Positions 54,826-64,000 of a stretch of 64,000 nucleotides of DNA are shown here, piece after piece (position 1 is the stretch's first letter; each line of letters opens with the position of its first letter). The notes below the pieces were generated by a model. It was not told where the DNA came from. It made no database searches and worked only from the letters and a program-made list of their open reading frames with translations. A program made the position numbers and the translations under genes. This DNA is from Drosophila pseudoobscura (lineage: Eukaryota; Arthropoda; Insecta; Diptera; Drosophilidae): NCBI RefSeq assembly GCF_009870125.1, contig NC_046683.1:32454129-32518128 (forward strand), written 5' to 3'.

Positions 54826-57145
54826 TGTAGCGTGCAGGTGTGGGATAGCTGTCGTTTACCCATACTAGTATGAAGAGATTTCGTGTGCACCTCTAGCTAT
54901 GCTCTGACTAAGCTCGCCGGATTGTCGGGGTTCGTTCTACTCTCTCCTATCACATACTGACACACACTCGCATAATGTTTTAGGTGCACATTTAAAAATA
55001 AAAAAAAAATAATAAAAAAAAAAGAAGAAACAAACATAAAACTAACAACAGAATCCAGGTTTAACCGGAGCCAGGAATTGGTTATGGGACTATCAAGTTG
55101 GTTGTGGAAAGTGGGGACATACTTATCAATTACTCTACTCAAATGATGAGAAACTCCGGTGTTAGTGAGTATCTCTATCTTCTCTACCCTCCCGACCTAT
55201 GCTATACAGGTAACCTGACCGTATAGACCCTTGAATAACGTTAAACAGTTATCATCCCACCACTTCGATCATGCCTTTCTGAGGGCGGAGTCCTGAATTT
55301 AGAACATATTAGGGTTGTACTTCAAAATCAATATCATTATATATATATTTCAATAAATCCCTAATCATATAACTAAATTCTTGGGGGGGGGGGGGTTTTC
55401 TTAACTTATAATTAAATCCATTTTTGTTGTGTCTCGATAGCTTAATATATTAGTAAGGAATTGCGAAGAAATATTAAGAAAAATAAAGATTTAAAAATGA
55501 CCATCATATATGGGTAACAGATTCTAAAGGGGTGAGAGGTACCAATACATTATGGTTACGGATTTATAAAGGGAATATCAATAGAAAATTACATGTAACA
55601 CGCAGGTTACTTCCCAGCTCAGTGCATATATGTACTTGTTCTTATTTACAAACTCACAGCGCTTTTGGTAGGCTAGTACCGCTTTTTCCATCCGTGATCG
55701 TTGAGCTCAATGATGACGTTGGTGCATAATTCTAAGGAAAAGAAAAGATATTTAATACGAGTAAATGTGCACATAAGCGTACTAGAGTGTACTGCTTTGT
55801 AATCTCGAGGAAAATTAATGTTGCTCTCATACCCATTAGTTTCCAAAACCCCTTATGTTGGCTGTGTTACATAACTAACTATAAAACTGTATACATCGGG
55901 TGACGAAAGAGAATGGTTTTAGCCTGGCACATGAAATCTAGAGGAAAAAGGGGCTTGTGTTACATCCACGAGTAACTATGGTCCTCTATTGCCGTGATCG
56001 AGAGACATGTCAGCCAGGCTGAGTAGGACTGCGCCTCCGGAAGAATCCAACAATAATGCAATCAATTCGAGTTCATTATTGGGTGTCGCTGGCGCAGCTA
56101 AATCACTTGAAGATGGGGTAAATTAACTCCTTAGCTGGGCTTCAGGTTTCCGATCCGATTCGACGTCGGTCTGCGGACTACACTCTCATTGGAGGCTCGA
56201 TAAACGGGTGGCGTCAATGACGCCAAAAATAAGGGTCCGGAGGCGCCTCTTGGTTTTCGCCGTGCATCCACACGGTTGTTGAGGCTTTCGACGGACAACA
56301 TCAAGCTGCAGGTTTCGCTGCTCGGTGCCTCCCGCGGGTTTACTACTTGTCTTATCAATCCACCGGCAACACACCTCTCATAGACCACACCGTATATGCA
56401 CTCCTATGCGACTGATGATCGCACGAGCGGTACCGTGGCTACGGGCCGCCGTCCTATAACACAAATTCATATATATATATTTTACCACGAACACTTTCCA
56501 AATTAATCACGGACATACCAGCTATGTTTTCTTTTCTTTGCACTGCTTTCCTGGTTAATTACTCCTGATTCTGGGTCTTAATTGAAACTCGGTTCACGAG
56601 GTATGGCGTAGGTGCCAGAACTGTTCGTTGGCTAAATATATATATATATATATATATTTATTTATTCCCGAGTATAGCACAAACACGTCCGCTTTAATCA
56701 ATCGATTCTTTGTCAATACTCCAGCCCAACTTCTGCAAGTTCAGCCAAGCGGTACCGAACCAAAAGCTCGAAGATCGGATGATATTTGGGGAATTTTAAC
56801 TGCATAATCGGATGATCTTAGGAATTTTAACTGCATAATCGGATGATCTTGGGAACTTTAACTGCATAATCGGATGATCTTTCGCCCATTTGAGCGAAAT
56901 TTTGGTCAAGCTTTTAATCTATGCTCTCCCTACGCTACGCTACTCTCTTGGGTCAAGGTAAACGTGACGTCTTTCGCTTAAATGCGTGCGCTGCGCGCCG
57001 ACTCTCTTTAGAAAGCTTTTCGGAAAGCTTGCAGCTTACGATCCACTTTCGGAGTTACTATGGCTCTGCACTTTTAAGCATTACCAAAAGAAAACTATGC
57101 TTATCCGTGATGTTCTATACTCGTTCCCTAAATTCGGCCACTACA
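54826..57145 (-). repeat. Family R 5' LTR of internal B (complete)
   Basis: 2320 bp, TGTAGCGTGC to GGCCACTACA, the most complete R LTR here. Followed by the GAGT target duplication and satellite. It contains a G homopolymer near 55383-55394, TA tracts and the 31-33 bp U3 repeats. Confidence 0.95.
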
Positions 57146-57932
57146 GAGTGCCATATTGTTGCTAATGCCCAAGATGTGCGATCTTGCCACATTTCCTGGA
57201 GCGTGGGTGCTATATAGGTGCGGTGGTTCAGTGTACATGCCAGTGCTGGATAGTGAAGGGTTATGTATAAGTGCAGGTGCCATATAGTTGCGGAGGTTCC
57301 ACTTTTTTGGGGCTAGAGTGCCATATTGTTGCTAGTGCCCAAGAAGTGCGATCCTGCCACATTTCCTGGAGCGTGGGTGCTATATAGGTGCGGTGGTTCA
57401 GTATACATGCCAGTGCTGGATAGGGAAGGGTTTTATATAAGTGCAGGTGCCATATAGTTGCGGAGCTCCACTTTTTTCAGGCCAGAGTGCCATATTGTTG
57501 CTAATGCCCAAGATGTGCCATCTTGCCACATTTCCTAGAGCGTGGGTGCTATATAGGTGCGGTGGTTCAGTATACATGCCAGTGCTGGATAGTGAAGGGT
57601 TATATATAAGTGCAGGTGCCATATAGTTGCGGTGGTTCCACTTTTTTGGGGCTAGAGTGCCATATTGTTGCTAGTGCTCAAGAAGTGCGATCCTGCCACA
57701 TTTCCTAGAGCGTGGGTGCTATATAGCTGCGGTGGTTCAGTATACATGCCAGTGCTGGATAGGGAGGTGTTCAATATAAGTGCAGGTGCCATATAGTTGC
57801 GGAGGTTCCAGTTTGTTGGGGCTAGAGTGCCATATTGTTGCTAGTGCCCAAAATATGCGATCCTGCCACATTTCCTAGAGCGTGGGTGCTATATAGGTGC
57901 GGTGGTTCAGTATACATGACAGTGCTGGATAG
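57146..57932. repeat. 170-bp satellite, second block
   Basis: Between four and five monomers of the GTTCCACTTTTTTGG / GTATACATGCCAG type, continuing the array interrupted by the R composite. It ends with AGTGCTGGATAG (57921-57932), the left target duplication of element J. Confidence 0.95.
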
Positions 57933-58073
57933 TTTTTTGTTTTTTTTTTTTTTTATTAAGCGTTGAATCCGTACATTGCATATAACGTATCTTAACATCA
58001 CTGGTAAATAATATTGGGGTAGCCAAACCTAATGCTTAATGCGAGAGGACTTAAAAAATATAATATTATACTT

Positions 58074-58325
58074 TTACTGCTGACATTTGCATGCTGCGTG
58101 TCTCAATGACCCTTTGTGGAAAATGACGAAGCGAAAATTATTCCGCGATGGCTTGAAGGTTGGATAGAAGGCATATCCATGTATTTTTACAGCTGCCCCT
58201 CTTTTAATTCTGATCTCCGTCAAAAGAAGAATGTCAACGCTATTCTTGTGCGCAAAGAGCTCAACTTCTTTTGCTTTCCCTGAAATGCCGTTAGCATTCC
58301 AGATGAGAACCTTTAGTGGGTTCAT
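58074..58325 (-). pseudogene. Element J ORF2 remnant (start of AP endonuclease)
   Basis: 83 codons starting at an ATG that overlaps the gag TGA as ATGA. The first 55 or so residues match the start of Jockey-type endonucleases (LKVLIWNANGISG with the catalytic Asn, then LLLTEIRI with the catalytic Glu). After FYPT the sequence no longer looks like endonuclease, so the internal deletion probably joins there (near 58160). Reverse transcriptase is absent. Confidence 0.85.
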
Positions 58326-60135
58326 TGAGATGCTGAAACGTTGTTCTGGAGCTGAAGATTAGATCCAGCCCACTGTTTATTCGTGTTGGCCAATTCAAAA
58401 ACCATTTTTTCGAGTTTTTCAAGGCGTTGATTGGCTTGACTATTATGCTGCTGCTATTCTTGCTGCTGTTGCTGTATACATAAGAAACTGCTGCTGCTGC
58501 TGCTGTTGGAGCTGTTGTTGCCATTGTTGAAATTGTGTCTGCTGTTGTTGTAGCAGTGCCTGAACTTCATATGAATTCTGTTGCTGGTTATTCAATCCTT
58601 GTGGCTGATGCGCTTGTAGACTATGAAAACGACGCTGAGCAGGTGTAGCAGGTATTGCATTTGAATTACCATTTGCTACGGCAGCATAGGAGGCTCCTGT
58701 ATTACTTCTAATGCCTACCAAAGGTTGGTGCTGAGCAATATTTTGCTGGTGCTGCTGTATTGTTGGTCTATTAGCCCCCTTTTTGTGACTAGACTGCAAG
58801 GTAGGAAACTGTTGCTGGTCTCCAGGAAGTGTGGTAGAGTAAGCATATGCCACTTGATTATTTAAGGGGACATGACCCGTCCTCTTCGTATTAATTGCCT
58901 TCTTTGCGGAGCCCATTGATCGGCGTAGAAACTCCTGATACCATTGGCATCCTTTGTAACTGGCCATATGGCTTCCAGAGCAGTGAATGCAGGTTGGCTG
59001 TGCATCTAGGGGGCGTGTGCATTGTGAGGTTTGGTGATTTTCACCGCATCTGGCACAGTTGTGATGTCGGCGGCAGTATTTGGCTGTGTGGCCGAAATCC
59101 TGGCATCGACGACATTGAGCAATCTCTGTGGATTTTCGCAATCTTTCAATCCTTATTTTTTGGCGGCAAAGGGTCTTGACTTGCTAAATTTCGTTAATTT
59201 TTGCACAATGCTGAATATTAATGAAAAAAATATTAAGTTTTTCGTCCTTGTTAGTCCTTGAGCTTGGATTATGGATGTGAAGGACCTCGAAGCCCAACAT
59301 TTTAAAATCGGCGGTAATATCATTGTTTAGGGTGCTATGATGTAGGTCTCTTACAACAATTCTATGAGGCTTTTCAGTCTGCAATTGGTATGTGTGGAAT
59401 TCTATTCCAATGGCATCGAAACAATCCACAATTGCTCTATAGGTATCACTGTCTTTGGGGAGGATTCTGACCGTTTCCCCCTGGTTAGCTTTGACGACAA
59501 CGTTATTCAAATTTGCAACGTCCTTTATGACATCAAATAAGTCATTTAAGTTGCTAATATTGACAACTATTTGCGGTGGTTTTGGAGGGCCTTTAAGCTG
59601 ATTACCAGAGCTCGTTGATTCTCCTTGAAGACACTGGTCTGCATTAACTGCTTCATAAAGGTGTTCATCCATTTGGTCATTTCCAGCGTCTGCATCTACA
59701 TTCATCCGAACTTCCTCATTATTACTATCACTTGGGATGTTCGTGTCAAGAATGGCAAATCTGTTGTTGGTGTTTGCCTGTTGGCTTGTAGTGGGGGGCA
59801 AGCCCAGGCCCCGGCCGCCGCTCCCTCGTTTAGATTTAGAATAGGATGACAAAGTCTGATCGTTTTTTCTTTTGCCCGTTCTCCGTTTTTGAGCATCGAG
59901 AAGTCGTTCGGCGGCAGTGCGAAGTGTTTTTGCCTCAGTGTCGTCGGGGCATGTGGATATGGAGTTTTCTTGGCTATCAAAGCTGTGTTGTGGTTTCTGT
60001 GCATGTAGAGCGTTCAGCCTCTGAACGGTACTCAGAACGAATCTCAGAAGGTAATTTGCCTGATATTAGAAGCATTCTCTCATGATCAGTCCGCTTATTT
60101 TTAAGCCGAGAGTCAGATGAACTATTCGCATTCAT
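58322..60135 (-). pseudogene. Element J Gag (ORF1), copy 1, three lesions
   Basis: The best reconstruction of extent runs from ATG 60135 (MNANSSSDSR) to the TGA at 58322, about 600 codons, usual for Jockey-clade ORF1. Lesions: a frameshift near 60030; an in-frame TAG at 59184-59186, in the stretch between KINEI and QVKTLCRQK; and a frameshift in the CAG/Gln tract near 58470. Domains: a central RNA-binding region (VVNISNLNDLFDVIKDV) and three zinc knuckles (CRRCQDFGHTAKYC, CARCGENHQTSQC, CIHCSGSHMASYKGC). A Gln-rich C-terminus follows. It would bind element RNA; it is now inactive. Confidence 0.85.
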
Positions 60136-60416
60136 TATACCGTAGCTGAAAAGCGAAGTTTTTATTGCCCCTCTTGTGCGGCTGTGAGCAGACTGAGGGA
60201 AATGTCTTGCCCGAAGGGCGGTGAATACAGTTGTAAAAACGTTCACAAATGTGTTTTTTGTTTTTGTCCAATTGCCGACACCGCACAAAGCAGCACCCGA
60301 ATTTATGATGTATGCTATTTTTAGCACACAAGAGAATGCTCCGCTAAAGCAGAATAAAGAAAACAACTTTGCACAAGCGCGACACAACCGATCTCTATGA
60401 AAGTTGATTCGAGACT
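60136..60416 (-). other. Element J 5' untranslated region, copy 1
   Basis: About 280 bp upstream of gag. Jockey-type elements keep an internal promoter here, but I cannot point to its motifs. Short ORFs in this stretch are not convincing. Confidence 0.6.
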
Positions 60417-62017
60417 AGTGCTGGATAGTGAAGGGTTATATATAAGAGCAGGTGCCATATAGTTGCGGAGGTTCCACTTTTTTGGGGCTAGAGTGCCATA
60501 TTGTTTCTAGTGCCCAAGAAGTGCGATCCTGCCACATTTCCTGGAGCGTGGGTGCTATATAGGTGCGGTGGTTAGGTATACATGCCAGTGCTGGATAGGG
60601 AAGGGTTCTATATAAGTGCAGGTGCCATATAGTTGCGGAGTTCCGCAAGTTTTTTGGGGCTATATTGCCATATTGGTGCTTATGCCCAAAATATGCGATC
60701 CTGCCACATTTCCTGGAGCGTGGGTGCTATATAGGTGCGGTGGTTCAGTATACATGCCAGTGCTGGATAGGGAAGGGTTCTATATAAGTGCAGGTGCCAT
60801 ATAGTTGCGGAGGTTCCACTTTTTTGGGGCTATATTGCCATATTGGTGCTTATGCCCAAAATATGCGATCCTGCCACATTTCCTAGAGCGTGGGTTCCAT
60901 ATCGTTGCGGTGATTCAATATACATGCAAGTGCTGCATAGGGAAGGTTTCTATATAAGTGCAGGTGCCATATAATTGCGGAGGTTTCAATTTGGCTATAT
61001 TGCCATATTGGTGCTTAAGCCCAAAATGTGCGTTGCGGAGGTTCCACTTTTTTGGGGCTAGAGTGCCATATTGTTGCTAGTGCCTAAAATATGCGATCCT
61101 GCCACATTTCCTAGAGCGTGGGTGCTATGTAGGTGCGGTGGTTCAGTATACATGACAGTGCTGGGTAGTGAAGGGTTATATATAAGTGCAGGTGCCATAT
61201 AGTGGCGGAGGTTCCACTTTTTTGGGGCTAGAGTGCCATATTGTTGCTAGTGCTCAAGAAGTGCGATCCTGCCACATTTCCTAGAGCGTGGGTGCTATAT
61301 AGCTGCGGTGGTTCAGTATACATGCCAGTGCTGGATAGGGAGGTGTTCAATATAAGTGCAGGTGCCATATAGTTGCGGAGGTTCCAGTTTGTTGGGGCTA
61401 GAGTGCCATATTGTTGCTAGTGCCCAAAATATGCGATCCTGCCACATTTCCTGGAGCGTGGGTGCTATATAGGTGCGGTGGTTCAGTATACATGCCAGTG
61501 CTGGATAGGGAAGGGTTTTATATAAGTGCAGGTGCCATATAGTTGCGGAGCTCCACTTTTTTCAGGCCAGAGTGCCATATTGTTGCTAATGCCCAAGATG
61601 TGCCATCTTGCCACATTTCCTAGAGCGTGGGTGCTATATAGGTGCGGTGGTTCAGTATACATGCCAGTGCTGGATAGTGAAGGGTTATATATAAGTGCAG
61701 GTGCCATATAGTTGCGGTGGTTCCACTTTTTTGGGGCTAGAGTGCCATATTGTTGCTAGTGCTCAAGAAGTGCGATCCTGCCACATTTCCTAGAGCGTGG
61801 GTGCTATATAGCTGCGGTGGTTCAGTATACATGCCAGTGCTGGATAGGGAGGTGTTCAATATAAGTGCAGGTGCCATATAGTTGCGGAGGTTCCAGTTTG
61901 TTGGGGCTAGAGTGCCATATTGTTGCTAGTGCCCAAAATATGCGATCCTGCCACATTTCCTAGAGCGTGGGTGCTATATAGGTGCGGTGGTTCAGTATAC
62001 ATGACAGTGCTGGATAG
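60417..62017. repeat. 170-bp satellite, third block
   Basis: About nine monomers, some shortened (for example near 60990-61030). It starts with the right target duplication of J copy 1 and ends with the left one of J copy 2. From about 61435 it is the start of duplication unit 2. Confidence 0.95.
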
Positions 62018-62158
62018 TTTTTTGTTTTTTTTTTTTTTTATTAAGCGTTGAATCCGTACATTGCATATAACGTATCTTAACATCACTGGTAAATAATATT
62101 GGGGTAGCCAAACCTAATGCTTAATGCGAGAGGACTTAAAAAATATAATATTATACTT

Positions 62159-62410
62159 TTACTGCTGACATTTGCATGCTGCGTGTCTCAATGACCCTTT
62201 GTGGAAAATGACGAAGCGAAAATTATTCCGCGATGGCTTGAAGGTTGGATAGAAGGCATATCCATGTATTTTTACAGCTGCCCCTCTTTTAATTCTGATC
62301 TCCGTCAAAAGAAGAATGTCAACGCTATTCTTGTGCGCAAAGAGCTCAACTTCTTTTGCTTTCCCTGAAATGCCGTTAGCATTCCAGATGAGAACCTTTA
62401 GTGGGTTCAT
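62159..62410 (-). pseudogene. Element J ORF2 remnant, copy 2
   Basis: 83 codons identical to the copy-1 remnant: start of the endonuclease (WNANGISG), then the deletion junction. Confidence 0.85.
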
Positions 62411-64000
62411 TGAGATGCTGAAACGTTGTTCTGGAGCTGAAGATTAGATCCAGCCCACTGTTTATTCGTGTTGGCCAATTCAAAAACCATTTTTTCGAGT
62501 TTTTCAAGGCGTTGATTGGCTTGACTATTATGCTGCTGCTATTCTTGCTGCTGTTGCTGTATACATAAGAAACTGCTGCTGCTGCTGCTGTTGGAGCTGT
62601 TGTTGCCATTGTTGAAATTGTGTCTGCTGTTGTTGTAGCAGTGCCTGAACTTCATATGAATTCTGTTGCTGGTTATTCAATCCTTGTGGCTGATGCGCTT
62701 GTAGACTATGAAAACGACGCTGAGCAGGTGTAGCAGGTATTGCATTTGAATTACCATTTGCTACGGCAGCATAGGAGGCTCCTGTATTACTTCTAATGCC
62801 TACCAAAGGTTGGTGCTGAGCAATATTTTGCTGGTGCTGCTGTATTGTTGGTCTATTAGCCCCCTTTTTGTGACTAGACTGCAAGGTAGGAAACTGTTGC
62901 TGGTCTCCAGGAAGTGTGGTAGAGTAAGCATATGCCACTTGATTATTTAAGGGGACATGACCCGTCCTCTTCGTATTAATTGCCTTCTTTGCGGAGCCCA
63001 TTGATCGGCGTAGAAACTCCTGATACCATTGGCATCCTTTGTAACTGGCCATATGGCTTCCAGAGCAGTGAATGCAGGTTGGCTGTGCATCTAGGGGGCG
63101 TGTGCATTGTGAGGTTTAGTGATTTTCACCGCATCTGGCACAGTTGTGATGTCGGCGGCAGTATTTGGCTGTGTGGCCGAAATCCTGGCATCGACGACAT
63201 TGAGCAATCTCTGTGGATTTTCGCAATCTTTCAATCCTTATTTTTTGGCGGCAAAGGGTCTTGACTTGCTAAATTTCGTTAATTTTTGCACAATGCTGAA
63301 TATTAATGAAAAAAATATTAAGTTTTTCGTCCTTGTTAGTCCTTGAGCTTGGATTATGGATGTGAAGGACCTCGAAGCCCAACATTTTAAAATCGGCGGT
63401 AATATCATTGTTTAGGGTGCTATGATGTAGGTCTCTTACAACAATTCTATGAGGCTTTTCAGTCTGCAATTGGTATGTGTGGAATTCTATTCCAATGGCA
63501 TCGAAACAATCCACAATTGCTCTATAGGTATCACTGTCTTTGGGGAGGATTCTGACCGTTTCCCCCTGGTTAGCTTTGACGACAACGTTATTCAAATTTG
63601 CAACGTCCTTTATGACATCAAATAAGTCATTTAAGTTGCTAATATTGACAACTATTTGCGGTGGTTTTGGAGGGCCTTTAAGCTGATTACCAGAGCTCGT
63701 TGATTCTCCTTGAAGACACTGGTCTGCATTAACTGCTTCATAAAGGTGTTCATCCATTTGGTCATTTCCAGCGTCTGCATCTACATTCATCCGAACTTCC
63801 TCATTATTACTATCACTTGGGATGTTCGTGTCAAGAATGGCAAATCTGTTGTTGGTGTTTGCCTGTTGGCTTGTAGTGGGGGGCAAGCCCAGGCCCCGGC
63901 CGCCGCTCCCTCGTTTAGATTTAGAATAGGATGACAAAGTCTGATCGTTTTTTCTTTTGCCCGTTCTCCGTTTTTGAGCATCGAGAAGTCGTTCGGCGGC
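62407..64000 (-). pseudogene. Element J Gag (ORF1), copy 2, extra stop
   Basis: Carries the TAG (63269-63271) and the Gln-tract frameshift of copy 1. In addition G to A at 63118 turns the Gln codon of GENHQTSQC, in the second zinc knuckle, into TAA. The N-terminal part lies beyond the window. The private stop shows that the copies are diverging after duplication. Confidence 0.87.

Larger units (their letters stand above)
21541..57145 (-). mobile_element. Family R (RING-Gag) Ulysses-like tandem composite with nested insertions
   Basis: Bounded at 21541 by TGTAGCGTGC and at 57145 by GGCCACTACA, the two ends of the R LTR. Satellite lies on both sides with GAGT repeated at 21537-21540 and 57146-57149, so the outer ends fit one 4-bp-duplication insertion. 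Inside: partial LTR 21541-22704, LTR 22705-24993, internal A 24994-30663, damaged LTR 30664-32535, internal B 32536-34108 plus 50893-54825, and LTR 54826-57145. A single unit would be about 10.3 kb, the size recalled for Ulysses. The tandem with a shared LTR fits unequal exchange between LTRs. Confidence 0.9.
57933..60416 (-). mobile_element. Element J: Jockey-clade non-LTR retrotransposon, internally deleted, copy 1
   Basis: 2484 bp on the - strand, flanked by a 12-bp target duplication AGTGCTGGATAG (57921-57932 and 60417-60428) in satellite. It has a full 5' region with gag, the first codons of ORF2, a short 3' untranslated region and an A-rich tail preceded by AATAAA (57935-57960 on the + strand as T). 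About 2.5 kb of endonuclease/RT is missing. Keeping both ends while losing the middle differs from the usual 5'-truncated non-LTR copies. Confidence 0.92.
57350..64000. repeat. 4085-bp tandem segmental duplication (satellite plus element J)
   Basis: From about 57350 the sequence repeats at +4085 (57933 and 62018, 58325 and 62410, 59852 and 63937). Left of about 57350 the two positions differ (AAGAAGTG against AAAATATG), which marks the boundary. Unit 1 is about 57350-61434; unit 2 starts about 61435 and runs off the window. The only coding difference seen is one base at 59033 and 63118. Confidence 0.92.
62018..64000 (-). mobile_element. Element J, copy 2 (5' part outside window)
   Basis: A duplicate of 57933-60416 shifted by 4085 bp, with the same left flank AGTGCTGGATAG, the same A tail and the same internal deletion. 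It arose by segmental duplication, not by a second insertion. Confidence 0.93.

Noticed and set aside
62018..64000. Second independent Jockey insertion
   Set aside because: Same flank, same lesions and a constant 4085-bp offset that includes the satellite show a segmental duplication.

Overview
The window looks like heterochromatin from a fly, most likely Drosophila or a close relative. I see no host gene, tRNA or rRNA. Almost every base belongs to a 170-bp tandem satellite or to retrotransposons inserted into it and into each other. The insect call rests on a 17.6/297-type errantivirus with a tRNA-Ser primer site, a Jockey-clade non-LTR element, and two LTR families resembling Ulysses/Osvaldo (LTRs of about 2.3 kb, tRNA-Lys primer site, about 10 kb in total). 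The Ulysses comparison is from memory, not from a search. I use these names: family R (Ulysses-like, with a RING finger in Gag), family S (a related Ulysses-like family with no RING seen), E (errantivirus), G (another Ty3/gypsy element) and J (Jockey-clade element).

Layout. 1-11387: a family S copy on the + strand, cut by the window start, whose 3' LTR is interrupted by a complete E element (2923-9524, - strand). 11388-21540: about 60 satellite monomers, partly organised as a four-monomer (680 bp) higher-order repeat. 21541-57145: a 35.6-kb composite, all on the - strand, flanked by a 4-bp duplication of satellite (GAGT). It is a family R tandem (partial LTR, LTR, internal A, LTR, internal B, LTR). 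A family S tandem (LTR, deleted internal, LTR, deleted internal, LTR; 34109-50892) sits inside R internal B, and a G element (46285-50441) sits inside the last S LTR. 57146-64000: more satellite carrying an internally deleted J element, the block repeated in tandem with a period of 4085 bp; the second copy runs off the window.

Gene condition. Both family R gag ORFs are open. R pol copy A has a single in-frame stop. R pol copy B is split by the S tandem and also carries a 5-bp frameshift and an integrase deletion. The + strand S pol is open from the window edge to its stop. Element E has identical 596-bp LTRs, open gag and pol, and an env ORF that lacks its N-terminal half. Element G has one long open Gag-Pol ORF from which the integrase core has been removed in frame. 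J gag carries a shared stop and frameshifts, and its second copy has an extra stop.

The most notable points are the RING-H2 finger at the head of the family R Gag, repeated tandem expansion of long-LTR elements, two unrelated elements landing in the same TA tract of the S LTR, the higher-order satellite structure, and junctions that look like templated end-joining repair.
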